Below are positions 16,672 through 25,057 of a DNA stretch of 64,000 nt, one piece after another. Made by a program: the position numbers and the translations under genes. How positions within the stretch are numbered: position 1 is the first letter of the stretch; every line of letters begins with the position of its first letter. The DNA lies in the IMG/VR virus record IMGVR_UViG_3300008108_000191, positions 1 to 64,000 of that record. The stretch is one strand, 5' to 3'. The DNA is from a virus. The notes beneath the pieces were generated by a model. It did not search any database, was not told the DNA's origin, and was given only the letters and a program-made list of their open reading frames with translations.

Positions 16672-16682
16672 GGGGTCTAGGC

Positions 16683-16712
16683 AAAAAAAGAGAGGGTGCT
16701 AAGACCCTCTCT
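16683..16712 (-). terminator. Rho-independent terminator of the small RNA
   Basis: Minus strand stem AGAGAGGGT / ACCCTCTCT (9 bp) with a 6-nt loop followed by a run of T. Its 5' arm is also complementary over 12 bases to a segment of the repeat core just upstream. Confidence 0.85.
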
Positions 16713-16714
16713 AG

Positions 16715-16773
16715 TAACCACCAACTCATCTCTCCCACCACAGAGAGGGTCTTCATTCCCAAAGATACAAGGA
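16715..16773 (-). repeat. 59-bp intergenic repeat, copy 1
   Basis: Matches 58942-59000 with a single A/G difference. Both copies lie on the minus strand between a gene end and a terminator. Contains the self-complementary segments CTCTC and GAGAG. Confidence 0.92.
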
Positions 16774-16789
16774 TTTGAAAGACTTGATT

Positions 16790-16818
16790 ATTATAAAGGA
16801 TTATTTGGGGATTGTCAA
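16790..16818 (-). promoter_or_regulatory. perfect consensus sigma70 promoter for the small RNA
   Basis: Minus strand: TTGACA (16818-16813), 17-bp spacer, TATAAT (16795-16790). Nothing but the small RNA lies between it and the terminator. Confidence 0.8.
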
Positions 16819-16831
16819 GTCTAGTAATTTT

Positions 16832-17542
16832 TTAATTTAGAAAATCAATTTGCATACTGGGTATTTCTTTTTTAATCCATGAAACTAAATCATTAATTTC
16901 AGGACATAGATCACATAAGTCATCATCAATGATACCAAAAGAAGGGTATAAAGATTTTACTGTACCTAAATTTGGTATCTCAGTTTCATTAATTGATTTT
17001 TCTTTCCCTATCAGACCAAAAGACTTCACATAAACATTAGATAGTTCATAGTTTTTTACTCTATCTAAATTAAAGTGATCACATACTTTATCCATAGTTT
17101 CTTTTTTATTCTCAAAAAAACTATTTGATTCTACCCATAAGACATCACCAATATCACTTATCCATTGAACATTATTCAACCACATAAAAGTAATTTTCTC
17201 AAGATCAGTTGTAAACTGATATTCCTTTAAAGATGGGTGACAATGTTTTAGATGATGTTCATACTTTGTAGATACAATACGATTAATATAGTTTGATGAT
17301 TTTATTTTAAACAGATGATGTTTTAATTTCCTATACAAGAAAACTTTTTTACCCGGTAGTTGATGTGAAAACGGACACCATCCACTTCCAAATTTAATAG
17401 TGGCATCATCAAGTTCCAACTCACCATTTAATAACCTAGAAGACCATGATGGTTCGCAATAAACAGTTGTAGAATTCGCCAATAATGTTGCCATTAAAGT
17501 AGAACCACAGTGAGATGTGTGGTAAATTTGATTAATTTTCAT
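16832..17542 (-). CDS. sulfotransferase-like protein, 236 aa
   Basis: Begins MKINQIYHTSHCGSTLMATL; HTSHCGST at about residues 8-15 sits where the 5'-phosphosulfate-binding loop of PAPS-dependent sulfotransferases would be, and the body (VESNSFFENKKETMDKVCDHF) fits the family pattern. The ATG at 17542 is chosen over one at 17593, which would overlap the 2OG gene by 62 bases. It overlaps that gene by 11 bases, so the two are probably coupled. Possible target: a fibre or a host surface glycan (inference). Divergent, so assignment is moderate. Confidence 0.6.
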   Translation of the reverse strand: MKINQIYHTSHCGSTLMATLLANSTTVYCEPSWSSRLLNGELELDDATIKFGSGWCPFSHQLPGKKVFLYRKLKHHLFKIKSSNYINRIVSTKYEHHLKHCHPSLKEYQFTTDLEKITFMWLNNVQWISDIGDVLWVESNSFFENKKETMDKVCDHFNLDRVKNYELSNVYVKSFGLIGKEKSINETEIPNLGTVKSLYPSFGIIDDDLCDLCPEINDLVSWIKKEIPSMQIDFLN

Positions 17543-18176
17543 GTGCTTTTTGATAATCAATACCAAAGAAATGAGATATACAATATCTACCATTTCCAGA
17601 ATAATAATCTGTATCTTCTATACTTACCCACTTAACTCCATGAGTAACATATGATGGTAACAGAATTAAACTATTGTTCATACATTTAAATTCATAATCA
17701 CCATACTCTGGAAAAAATAATTCACCACCCGTAAACTTTCTAGGTTCTCTATTGAAATAACTGAACGCTAAAAAGTCATGATTTATATCAGTATGGGGAG
17801 CATAATAGTCTCCATCATGATAATATCTAACTTTTGTGTAGCAATAATTAGTGTTTAGAATTTTTTTATGTTGTGGAAACCTATCATAAAAGATATTCAA
17901 AAACCCATGATTGAATAACTTTTGAGTTACCGTTATAATATTGGAAAGATTTTTATCATTATAAGAGATATCTAATTGTATAGACCTAGATTTAGTTAAA
18001 ATCTCTCCTGTTTCTGGATGAACTGCTCCATGAATGTATCCAGGATCGTACAATTTTCCTGGTTTAGTTAGAAAAATAAGTTCTTCCCAAATCAATTCTA
18101 ATTCTTCATCAGTATAAAAATTTTCTATGGTCAGATGAGGAAATGGATCTTTAAATATACTTATCTTTCTTTCCAT
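17532..18176 (-). CDS. 2-oxoglutarate/Fe(II) oxygenase (prolyl-4-hydroxylase-like), 214 aa
   Basis: A double-stranded beta-helix oxygenase with a full ligand set: H128 and D130 in APHTDIN, H179 in YVTHGVKW, and R197 in GNGRYCISHFF for 2-oxoglutarate. FTGGELFFPEYG and LILLPSYVTHG are hallmark strands. It would hydroxylate a protein or small molecule. It lies among collagen-like and Gly-rich fibre genes and next to a sulfotransferase, so fibre modification is conceivable, but those collagen repeats contain almost no proline, which argues against classical collagen prolyl hydroxylation. Confidence 0.85.
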   Translation of the reverse strand: MERKISIFKDPFPHLTIENFYTDEELELIWEELIFLTKPGKLYDPGYIHGAVHPETGEILTKSRSIQLDISYNDKNLSNIITVTQKLFNHGFLNIFYDRFPQHKKILNTNYCYTKVRYYHDGDYYAPHTDINHDFLAFSYFNREPRKFTGGELFFPEYGDYEFKCMNNSLILLPSYVTHGVKWVSIEDTDYYSGNGRYCISHFFGIDYQKAHEN

Positions 18177-18202
18177 TATTAATAGACATTTTAAACATTA
18201 TA

Positions 18203-18532
18203 TCAAGTATTTGATTGATTGTCAATTAAATCTAATACCCAAGATCTTTCTCCTTCAGAACCTTCAACTTGTTTCCAATCTGAAATAGATTCATCCCATT
18301 CATATTGATGAGTAGTCATTGGTTTTGGAAATGGTGGTCTCCATTTTTTATATCTAAAATTTGAATTATAAGAAGTTTGAACCCACTTTGTATCTTGTCC
18401 TAATAAGTTTTTATTGAATTGAATTCCAATCTCTTCTGACTCATTTCCATTTTCATCCAAAATATCAGAGTTATTGACTACTGTTACTTGAAGTACTATA
18501 TTATTTTCATCTAGTTCTGCGAAATGTGCCAT
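18203..18532 (-). CDS. conserved tail-fibre-associated protein, 109 aa
   Basis: Starts MAHFAELDENNIVLQVTVVN, a signature I recall from many marine phages, where it usually lies beside tail-fibre genes. Beta-rich N-terminus, then KKWRPPFPKP and a C-terminal WVLDL. Function unknown; the position just downstream of a Gly-rich adhesin is consistent with a small structural or capping protein. Confidence 0.75.
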   Translation of the reverse strand: MAHFAELDENNIVLQVTVVNNSDILDENGNESEEIGIQFNKNLLGQDTKWVQTSYNSNFRYKKWRPPFPKPMTTHQYEWDESISDWKQVEGSEGERSWVLDLIDNQSNT

Positions 18533-18545
18533 AATTATTACTATA

Positions 18546-19397
18546 TTAAGTTACAGAGAATGTACCATTTGCGGTGAAATCGTGAATAGTATAAGGAGAT
18601 CCACCAACAGTCGCTGTTGTTACAGTTCCTCCTGTTGCTCTTTGTGTAGATCCAGCATAGCGAACGATGACTCTTCCTGATCCACCAGAGAAAGTACCTG
18701 CAGGGCCCAAGTAATTTCCGATAGCATTTCTAGCACCACCCCCTGTATTAGAAGCAGGTGATTGAGTCGTGGTTCCATCACCATTATTTCCGACACTACT
18801 CCATCCGGCACCACCCCCTCCAAAAGCAACTGTTAGTGAAGTCCCTCCTCTAAAAGTTGCTAAATCATAACCAGGTCCTCCAGCACCACCGACAGGATAT
18901 GGTCCTGGACTACCAGCACCACCTTTTCCTCCACCACCTCCTGCTCCCCATTGCGCGTTACTAGTGGATGATCCACCAGAATTTCCTTGACCAGAAGTTC
19001 CGGATCCGCCGGCGCCACCACTGCTACCACCACTTCCAGATCCACCAGGTCGGCCTGTCCAGGCTACACCAGTATCACTTGCTGCTCCATATCCACCACC
19101 AACAGCATTAGAAGCACCAGTAAATGAAGTTGGAGATCCATCGGCAGAACCACTTCCACCTCCACCAATTGTGACTGTAGAACTGCTTCCAGGATTTAAT
19201 GTTGCCGAGTAAATATATAATCCCCCAGCACCACCCCCGCCGCCTCCATAGTAATTTGGCCAATAAACATCGTCATCTCTAGCAATAGGATTAATTGCTA
19301 GAAGAGATGATGCTCCACCACCACCACCCATCATAAGAACTTCAACACTCAATGGTGATGAAGATGATCCCATAAAAAATGATTGAATAATAGACAT
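18546..19397 (-). CDS. glycine-rich adhesin-like protein, 283 aa
   Basis: After a short N-terminus come SVEVLMMGGGGGAS and long GGGGGAGGLYIYS-type runs, then SGGSGRVIVRYAG near the C-terminus. This 'V.MVGGGGG ... GGSG.VIVRY' layout is typical of phage and environmental Gly-rich fibre tips. The end (TIHDFTANGTFSVT) is beta-rich. It lies immediately after the collagen-like fibre at 19399 (one-base gap), so it is probably the tip of that fibre. Confidence 0.75.
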   Translation of the reverse strand: MSIIQSFFMGSSSSPLSVEVLMMGGGGGASSLLAINPIARDDDVYWPNYYGGGGGGAGGLYIYSATLNPGSSSTVTIGGGGSGSADGSPTSFTGASNAVGGGYGAASDTGVAWTGRPGGSGSGGSSGGAGGSGTSGQGNSGGSSTSNAQWGAGGGGGKGGAGSPGPYPVGGAGGPGYDLATFRGGTSLTVAFGGGGAGWSSVGNNGDGTTTQSPASNTGGGARNAIGNYLGPAGTFSGGSGRVIVRYAGSTQRATGGTVTTATVGGSPYTIHDFTANGTFSVT

Positions 19398-19398
19398 A

Positions 19399-20346
19399 TT
19401 ATGTTAATCCTGCTCCAAATATTACAAATGTATTAGACCCTACACACAAAATTGTACATACTCCATATTGTGCTAATGTTCTGTTTCCTGTATTTGCCGT
19501 TCCTGCTGAACGTAAAGTAGTAGATGCTCCTTGAGTAATTGTTTGATTACTACCAGAATTATTATATATAGACACCGCATCTCCAACATTAAACACTGAG
19601 TTTGGAACAGTAACTCCACCAGTAGTTATTGATATATGCTTTCCAACATCACCAGATACCAAAGTGTATCCTGTTGTTTGGGAATTTTGAGGAATTGTTG
19701 ATGGTCCAGCAACACCTTGTGCACCCTGTGCGCCAGTAGCACCTGTGGAACCTTGAGCACCTTGAGCACCAGTAGCACCTGTGGAACCTTGAGCACCTGT
19801 AGATCCTTGTGCTCCTTGAGCACCAGTAGCACCTGTGGAACCTTGAGCACCTGTAGATCCTTGTGCTCCTTGAGCACCAGTAGCACCTGTGGAACCTTGA
19901 GCACCTTGAGCACCTGTAGAACCTGTTGCACCCTGTGCACCTGTTGCTCCTGTACTTCCTTGTGCTCCAGTAGAACCTGTTGCACCCTGTGCTCCAGTTG
20001 CTCCAGTAGAACCTTGAGCACCTGTTGAACCTATACTACCTTGAGTTCCTTGAGCACCAGTAGCACCTTGAGCACCTGTAGATCCTTGAGCACCAGATCC
20101 AGTGGCACCTTGAGCACCTGTAGATCCTTGAGCACCAGCGGTTCCTTGAGCACCAGCGGTTCCTTGAGCACCAGATCCAGTGGCACCTTGAGCACCTTGA
20201 GCACCAGTAGTACCTGTGGAACCTTGAACACCTTGTGCTCCAGGGTCTGGTATTCGTTGCCAGGCAGTCCCATTCCATTGCCACCTACGCCCATTGGCGA
20301 CATAATAATCGTTTAAACTAGGGCTGGATGGAAAATCTAGCGCCAT
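19399..20346 (-). CDS. collagen-like tail fibre protein, 315 aa
   Basis: The N-terminal module [20 protein letters not shown] ... NGTAWQR is shared with the fibres at 22442 and 57463. Residues 35-225 are Gly-X-Y repeats dominated by GAQ, GST and GAT, expected to form a triple helix. The C-terminal 90 residues ([15 protein letters not shown] ... [15 protein letters not shown]) form a beta domain shared with two other fibres. Late box 20 bp upstream. The repeats are highly similar at DNA level and prone to length change. Confidence 0.85.
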   Translation of the reverse strand: MALDFPSSPSLNDYYVANGRRWQWNGTAWQRIPDPGAQGVQGSTGTTGAQGAQGATGSGAQGTAGAQGTAGAQGSTGAQGATGSGAQGSTGAQGATGAQGTQGSIGSTGAQGSTGATGAQGATGSTGAQGSTGATGAQGATGSTGAQGAQGSTGATGAQGAQGSTGAQGSTGATGAQGAQGSTGAQGSTGATGAQGAQGSTGATGAQGAQGVAGPSTIPQNSQTTGYTLVSGDVGKHISITTGGVTVPNSVFNVGDAVSIYNNSGSNQTITQGASTTLRSAGTANTGNRTLAQYGVCTILCVGSNTFVIFGAGLT

Positions 20347-20365
20347 TTATTACAAACTTTTTGAT

Positions 20366-20373
20366 TATTTATT
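20366..20373 (-). promoter_or_regulatory. late promoter box (AATAAATA) for the 315-aa collagen-like fibre
   Basis: AATAAATA on the minus strand, 20 bp before the ATG at 20346, between the lectin gene stop and the fibre start. Confidence 0.55.
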
Positions 20374-20378
20374 CTAGA

Positions 20379-22442
20379 TTATAAGTACCGAATAATTTGA
20401 GTAGCAGAAGCATCTGATATTGAAAGTGATGATGTGCTTGATGATCCAAGTGTTCCAAAGGATAGACTTGGTGTTGAAGATGTAATAGTTGGAGTAGAAT
20501 CAGTTGTTGTATAAGATGCTAACGTAAATCCACCATACGTTCCAGTAAAAGAACCATCTATTGGAAGTTTTGCTACCATATGATCCCAATTTCCAGCAGT
20601 AGACTGATTCATACCAACAAAGTAAATACTATTTCTAACAACATAAAGATGGTGAGAATTACTTTGTACAAAATTAGTTGAATGGGATATAGATCTCTTC
20701 CAAGAAATGTTTCCATTGGATTGGTTATATTTAAAAAGAAAAGACCTGAGAACAACTGATGGACTTGTTTGTAGAAGAGATCCTCCAACGTAAAGATTGC
20801 CATCATCATCCAAAGTCATTGCTGTAGCATAGATTCTACTTTCAGAGCTATGCTTAATCTGCCATTGAATTACGCCAGAAGAATTTGTTTTCAATACATA
20901 TCCATCATTATTACTATCAATAGCACCCACAAATATATTTCCACTACTATCAACACATAATCCTCTAATTCCACTATTGGAAAGTATTGTAGAAAACTGT
21001 ACCGTCTTTTGAAGAGTTCCCGATGAATTGAAATGAGAAACATTATTACCAAATCCAACATAAACATCATCAGTTGTTCTATCTACAAAAACAACCATTC
21101 CAGAGTAACCAGTACCTGATGTTTTAGTCCACTGTAAAGTTCCTGAAGAATTATATTTTACAAGATACATTTGTTCATTACCGGCAGTTGCTGGAGAATT
21201 GACGTATCCAGTCCAATAAACATTTCCACTTGAATCACATCTTAAATCATAAGCTACATTATTAGCATATCCTGTTGTAATTTGTCTTTGCCATTGAATT
21301 GCTCCAGTCGAAGAGCTTAATTGCATTGTCCAGAACGGTTTGTATAATTCCGATGACTGAGCACCAAAGATGTAAATATTACCACTAGAATCAATATCTA
21401 TTCCAAGACCATATTCATAATTACCAGCACCAATATATTTTTGCCAAACAATCGCACCATATTCATTTATTTTATAGATAAACCAATCATCATGTCCACC
21501 ACTTCCCCTATTTGTATCACCAAAACCATAGTAATGTCCATCATAATATACACCAGCAGTACCTCTCTCAAGACTACTATAACCAACACTACTTATCCAA
21601 TACGAAGAATCTGGATTAACTCCAGGTCCAGCATCATAAACTTCTGTAATTTGAGTAGAATTTAAAAGTGTTGCCCACGCTGCCGATTTATAGTATTTTC
21701 CACTAAAGGCACCATCACCATAAACATCAGCACTTACACCATATCCAGTTCTAGATCCTACTGGAGTATTGACAGATTCAGTCTCAGTATAATTATCTTC
21801 AAAGGTTCCATTCACATATAAACTAATTACACCAGAAGAATTGAATGTTATAGTTATATTATACAGAACTGAAGTTGAAAAAGTATAGTCAAATGTATGT
21901 TCTTCTTGCCATCCTGCTGTATAATCATAACTAGTGTATACAAGTTTTCCAGAAACAAAATAAAATCCAACATATCTTTGACCAGAACTTGGAATTGTAT
22001 CTACTCCCATTAAAGCTTGTTTTGCAATATTATTGTGTTCATAAGTAACCCAAAATGTAAATGTCATACTACTATTTGGCCAATTCATTTGGTTTTTAGC
22101 GCCAATTGCTGGACCAACAAAACCAGCAAGAACTCCAGAAGTATCAGGATTCCAATTATTATTCACAGACATATCCAAATATTCTCCATTAGAATTACTG
22201 GATAAAGTTGGATAATAATTATATGGAGTTTCAGTTTGACCAAACCTAGAACCATTACGATTACTAGATCCTGCATTTACAGCAAAGGGATGTCCAGGTG
22301 CAAGACTTTGTAAAATATTTCCATTAGGTCTGTTATATATCCCATACACACTACTAATATTATAATAATAAATACAATTCTCCAACGACGGAAGATCATT
22401 CAGTTGAGTATTAAATATTGTATATTGTTGTGGATGACCCAT
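20379..22442 (-). CDS. lectin-like plus beta-propeller surface protein, 687 aa
   Basis: Residues about 90-270 resemble a LamG/concanavalin-type lectin (SMTFTFWVTYEH, LYNITITFNSSGVISLYVNG). Residues about 280-620 contain repeated blades such as GLGIDIDSSGNIYIFG, CDSSGNVYWTG and CVDSSGNIFVGA, like an SBBP/NHL-type beta-propeller. The C-terminus is a Ser/Thr-rich tail. This fits a glycan-binding receptor protein on a fibre. It overlaps the upstream collagen-like gene by one base, so it is probably co-expressed and assembled with it. Confidence 0.75.
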   Translation of the reverse strand: MGHPQQYTIFNTQLNDLPSLENCIYYYNISSVYGIYNRPNGNILQSLAPGHPFAVNAGSSNRNGSRFGQTETPYNYYPTLSSNSNGEYLDMSVNNNWNPDTSGVLAGFVGPAIGAKNQMNWPNSSMTFTFWVTYEHNNIAKQALMGVDTIPSSGQRYVGFYFVSGKLVYTSYDYTAGWQEEHTFDYTFSTSVLYNITITFNSSGVISLYVNGTFEDNYTETESVNTPVGSRTGYGVSADVYGDGAFSGKYYKSAAWATLLNSTQITEVYDAGPGVNPDSSYWISSVGYSSLERGTAGVYYDGHYYGFGDTNRGSGGHDDWFIYKINEYGAIVWQKYIGAGNYEYGLGIDIDSSGNIYIFGAQSSELYKPFWTMQLSSSTGAIQWQRQITTGYANNVAYDLRCDSSGNVYWTGYVNSPATAGNEQMYLVKYNSSGTLQWTKTSGTGYSGMVVFVDRTTDDVYVGFGNNVSHFNSSGTLQKTVQFSTILSNSGIRGLCVDSSGNIFVGAIDSNNDGYVLKTNSSGVIQWQIKHSSESRIYATAMTLDDDGNLYVGGSLLQTSPSVVLRSFLFKYNQSNGNISWKRSISHSTNFVQSNSHHLYVVRNSIYFVGMNQSTAGNWDHMVAKLPIDGSFTGTYGGFTLASYTTTDSTPTITSSTPSLSFGTLGSSSTSSLSISDASATQIIRYL

Positions 22443-23341
22443 TATACAAGACCAGCTCCACTAATGAAAAAAGTATCGGAAGATACGCAAATTACCGTAG
22501 CAATTCCTCTTTGAATTAAAGATTTATTTCCTGTAGTAGAAGTTCCTGCAGTGTACATAGTAACACCAGATCCTTGAACTATTGATCTGGTTGCATTTGT
22601 GTTATTTACTATGGTTACAGTATCTCCAGCAGAAAATACTCCAGATGGAACGGTGATACTAATTGCTGCAGTAATTGAAATAATTTTACTATTATCTGAT
22701 GCTACTAATGTATAATTTGAAGACTTTTCATTAAGAGTTAGAGTTCCAGGTGAACCCTGTACACCTTGAGCACCTTGAGCACCAGTAGCACCTACAGCAC
22801 CCTGAGCACCAGTAGCACCTTGAGCACCTATAGTACCTTGAGATCCTGATGCACCTTGAGCACCTATAGTACCTTGAGCACCTGCCGTACCTTGAGCACC
22901 TTGAGCACCAGTAGCACCTACAGCACCCTGAGCACCAGTAGCACCTTGAGCACCTATAGTACCTTGAGATCCTGATGCACCTGCAGCACCCTGAGCACCA
23001 GTAGCACCTACAGCACCCTGAGCACCAGTAGCACCAGTAGCACCTTGAGCACCAGCGGTTCCTTGTGCTCCTACTGAACCTTGTGCGCCAGTAGCACCTG
23101 TGGAACCTTGAGCACCAGTAGCACCTGTGGAACCTTGAGCACCTTGAGCCCCTACAGCACCTTGAGCACCAGCGGTCCCTTGAGCACCTTGAGCACCAGT
23201 AGCACCTGTGGAACCTTGAGCACCTTGTGCTCCAGGATCACCAAGTCTTACCCAAGCAGTTCCATTCCAACGCCAAGTAGCACCATTAGCGTTATACTCA
23301 TCATTTAAAGTAGGACTAGCAGGAAAATTTAATGCAGCCAT
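22442..23341 (-). CDS. collagen-like tail fibre protein, 299 aa
   Basis: N-terminal [20 protein letters not shown] module, residues 35-205 of Gly-X-Y repeats (GAQ, GAT, GTI, GAV), and the C-terminal domain [16 protein letters not shown] ... [16 protein letters not shown] shared with the fibres at 19399 and 25058. A late box lies 18 bp upstream. Likely a thin triple-helical fibre carrying the lectin/propeller protein encoded next. Confidence 0.85.
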   Translation of the reverse strand: MAALNFPASPTLNDEYNANGATWRWNGTAWVRLGDPGAQGAQGSTGATGAQGAQGTAGAQGAVGAQGAQGSTGATGAQGSTGATGAQGSVGAQGTAGAQGATGATGAQGAVGATGAQGAAGASGSQGTIGAQGATGAQGAVGATGAQGAQGTAGAQGTIGAQGASGSQGTIGAQGATGAQGAVGATGAQGAQGVQGSPGTLTLNEKSSNYTLVASDNSKIISITAAISITVPSGVFSAGDTVTIVNNTNATRSIVQGSGVTMYTAGTSTTGNKSLIQRGIATVICVSSDTFFISGAGLV

Positions 23342-23358
23342 TATCTACGGTTTTTAGA

Positions 23359-23366
23359 TATTTATT
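23359..23366 (-). promoter_or_regulatory. late promoter box (AATAAATA) for the 299-aa collagen-like fibre
   Basis: AATAAATA on the minus strand, 18 bp before the ATG at 23341, in the 124-bp gap after the small zinc-ribbon gene. Confidence 0.55.
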
Positions 23367-23465
23367 CTTAGCATGTAATTAGAAATGCAACATTAAATCT
23401 GTAACTTTTTTGCCAACCAATCACTTTAGTTAATATTAATTAAGATTTTTATCATCAACAATAAA

Positions 23466-23621
23466 CTACCATTTCCCAACAGGACACGAAGAATTGCTAA
23501 GTCTTACCTTAATCGGCATAAAACACCCACACTTCTTACACTGTCTAGTTGGTTTGAAGAAATGTTCGCACTGTAAGCAAAGTTTCATTCTATCAACAGC
23601 TAACTGAATTTTTTCATTCAT
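23466..23621 (-). CDS. minimal zinc-ribbon protein, 51 aa
   Basis: Reads MNEKIQLAVDRMKLCLQCEH, then RQCKKCGCFMPIKVRLS and SSCPVGKW. It consists almost only of the CxxC / CxxCxC / C module seen in the 121-aa protein at 7026-7391. The start overlaps the stop of the 184-aa gene by 8 bases. The protein-level match to the longer gene supports that it is real. Function unknown, but both copies flank fibre genes. Confidence 0.7.
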   Translation of the reverse strand: MNEKIQLAVDRMKLCLQCEHFFKPTRQCKKCGCFMPIKVRLSNSSCPVGKW

Positions 23622-24168
23622 TTTTCAATTGCTCCTCTGCAAGTTCTACGATTAAATCATCATTTTCAAAAATTAAACTTTCTATTGCATCTTCAACAGT
23701 AATACTATTTGTTACGACATATTCCTCAATTTTCTTATCCAACTCTTCTTTCAATCTATAATCATCATTTTTCTTGATAAAGTAATCTGCCATTACATAT
23801 GATATGATAATTTGGTCTTTGTGAAAATTTGGTAGTGGTAAACCGCCATATAATTCAGTTGTAATTGGTGTTAAATCTACATCTGGAACATTATCACTAG
23901 TTGATGCTTGAGTTTGAATAGATTTTTCAAAAATTGTATTTGGCAATACAGAATTTTCCTTTCTAGTAGATTGCCTTTCTAAATCTACAGAAACATTCGA
24001 ATTAATCAAAGTTTGTGGGTCTGGTATAAATTCTGGATCATAATAAGATACTGCGTCATCAACATCTTCTAGAGAAAAATTTTCTCCAATAGGCACGATT
24101 GCCCACGAATTATCTTCAAACTCAACCCTGATTTGACCAGGAAGAACTTCTTTGATTATATACTTCAT
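23614..24168 (-). CDS. fibre-region protein of unknown function, 184 aa
   Basis: Begins MKYIIKEVLPGQIRVEFEDN, with WAIVPIGENFSLEDVDDAV and YDPEFIPDP following, an N-terminal module I recall beside cyanophage fibre genes. The C-terminal half is helical and acidic (KKIEEYVVTNSITVEDAIES). Acidic helical proteins of this size next to fibres are often assembly chaperones; no direct evidence here. Late box upstream. Confidence 0.65.
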   Translation of the reverse strand: MKYIIKEVLPGQIRVEFEDNSWAIVPIGENFSLEDVDDAVSYYDPEFIPDPQTLINSNVSVDLERQSTRKENSVLPNTIFEKSIQTQASTSDNVPDVDLTPITTELYGGLPLPNFHKDQIIISYVMADYFIKKNDDYRLKEELDKKIEEYVVTNSITVEDAIESLIFENDDLIVELAEEQLKNE

Positions 24169-24190
24169 TATGTATCAATAAATTTACAAG

Positions 24191-24198
24191 TATTTATC
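24191..24198 (-). promoter_or_regulatory. late promoter box (GATAAATA) for the 184-aa gene
   Basis: GATAAATA on the minus strand, 23 bp before the ATG at 24168, overlapping the stop of the Gly-rich gene. Confidence 0.55.
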
Positions 24199-25054
24199 CT
24201 ATTCTACCATTTCTTGTGCCATTTGCAACCCAAGTAACATTTCCATTGTTAACGATATAAAATCCTGCTAAACCACCAGCAGTTCCTGCGGCACCAGACC
24301 CATTGTTGCCGTTTGCACCGGTGTTACCAGTATTACCACTGTTTCCGTAAGAACCACCAGTTCCACCTGTTCCACCAGCACCAGCATTTGTGCCACCTGC
24401 ACTTCCAGAAGAACCAGATGCAGCAGCACCATCATAACCTTCACCTCTTCCACCATTACCACCAGAACCACCTGAGGTATAGTAAGTATTTGTATAGCAA
24501 TATTTACATACTTTTTCCCATAATGTATAGTTTCTACCATCACCACAAGCTCTTATTCTTCTACATTCATCTTGACAGTTACAAGGGTGTGGTGGATTTA
24601 ATTGATAACAAGGCATACTGTTTCCGCTACAAACAGTATTTGCCCAATATGATTCTCCAGATGATTGATAATATCCTCCACCACCAGTGCCACCAACTCC
24701 TCCTCCTCCACCACCAGAGGAAATAGTGCCACGATTATCAATGAAAATATTAGAGGCACCAGCATTAATAGCATTTCCACCAGTTCCACTATTTGCGGCA
24801 CCACCAGCACCAAGAATAGAACCCTCATTTACCAAAAGTATTCTTCCACCAAATCCTGACGGAATGTTTAAAGCATAATTTCCTGTGCTCGTGGCTCCAA
24901 TAGTAACTCCACTAGCAATGACAACTCTTTTATTAATACCTGCTGAATACTTACTTGATCCAAAAAGAGTTTGTAAATTTAAATTCTCTTGATTGGTTGT
25001 AATGTGATGAATTAATTCTGAAGATAGTAAATGAGGAACAGATGCAATAGTCAT
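24194..25054 (-). CDS. glycine-rich adhesin with eight-cysteine insert, 286 aa
   Basis: Residues 1-110 form a beta-rich attachment part (VVIASGVTIGATSTGNYALN). Residues 112-128 and 195-275 are Gly/Asn repeats like polyglycine adhesins. Between them, residues 142-186 contain eight Cys (142, 149, 158, 160, 164, 170, 183, 186), probably a disulfide- or metal-stabilised loop and possible receptor-contact element. Same plan as the protein at 7419-8597. It follows the collagen-like fibre at 25058 by three bases and is likely its tip. Confidence 0.75.
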   Translation of the reverse strand: MTIASVPHLLSSELIHHITTNQENLNLQTLFGSSKYSAGINKRVVIASGVTIGATSTGNYALNIPSGFGGRILLVNEGSILGAGGAANSGTGGNAINAGASNIFIDNRGTISSGGGGGGVGGTGGGGYYQSSGESYWANTVCSGNSMPCYQLNPPHPCNCQDECRRIRACGDGRNYTLWEKVCKYCYTNTYYTSGGSGGNGGRGEGYDGAAASGSSGSAGGTNAGAGGTGGTGGSYGNSGNTGNTGANGNNGSGAAGTAGGLAGFYIVNNGNVTWVANGTRNGRIG

Positions 25055-25057
25055 AAA

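Larger units (their letters stand above)
16683..16783 (-). ncRNA. putative small RNA or attenuator, about 100 nt (copy 1)
   Basis: A perfect consensus promoter (16790-16818) directs transcription from about 16783 and a strong terminator ends it at 16683. There is no ORF with a ribosome site. Its core (16715-16773) occurs again, with 58 of 59 bases identical, at 58942-59000, also directly in front of a terminator. The core segment AAGACCCTCTCT is fully complementary to the 5' arm of its own terminator, so an antiterminator fold is possible. Function unknown. Confidence 0.6.

Noticed and set aside
16235-16680. Prophage-type attachment site at the tRNA cluster
   Set aside because: No integrase and no repeated tRNA end; T4-like phages are lytic.
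16577-16762. 61-aa minus-strand ORF
   Set aside because: Spans a terminator and a consensus promoter, so coding is unlikely.
17532-20346. Collagen prolyl hydroxylation system
   Set aside because: A prolyl-hydroxylase-like enzyme lies beside collagen-like genes, but the Gly-X-Y repeats have almost no proline, so the obvious substrate is missing.
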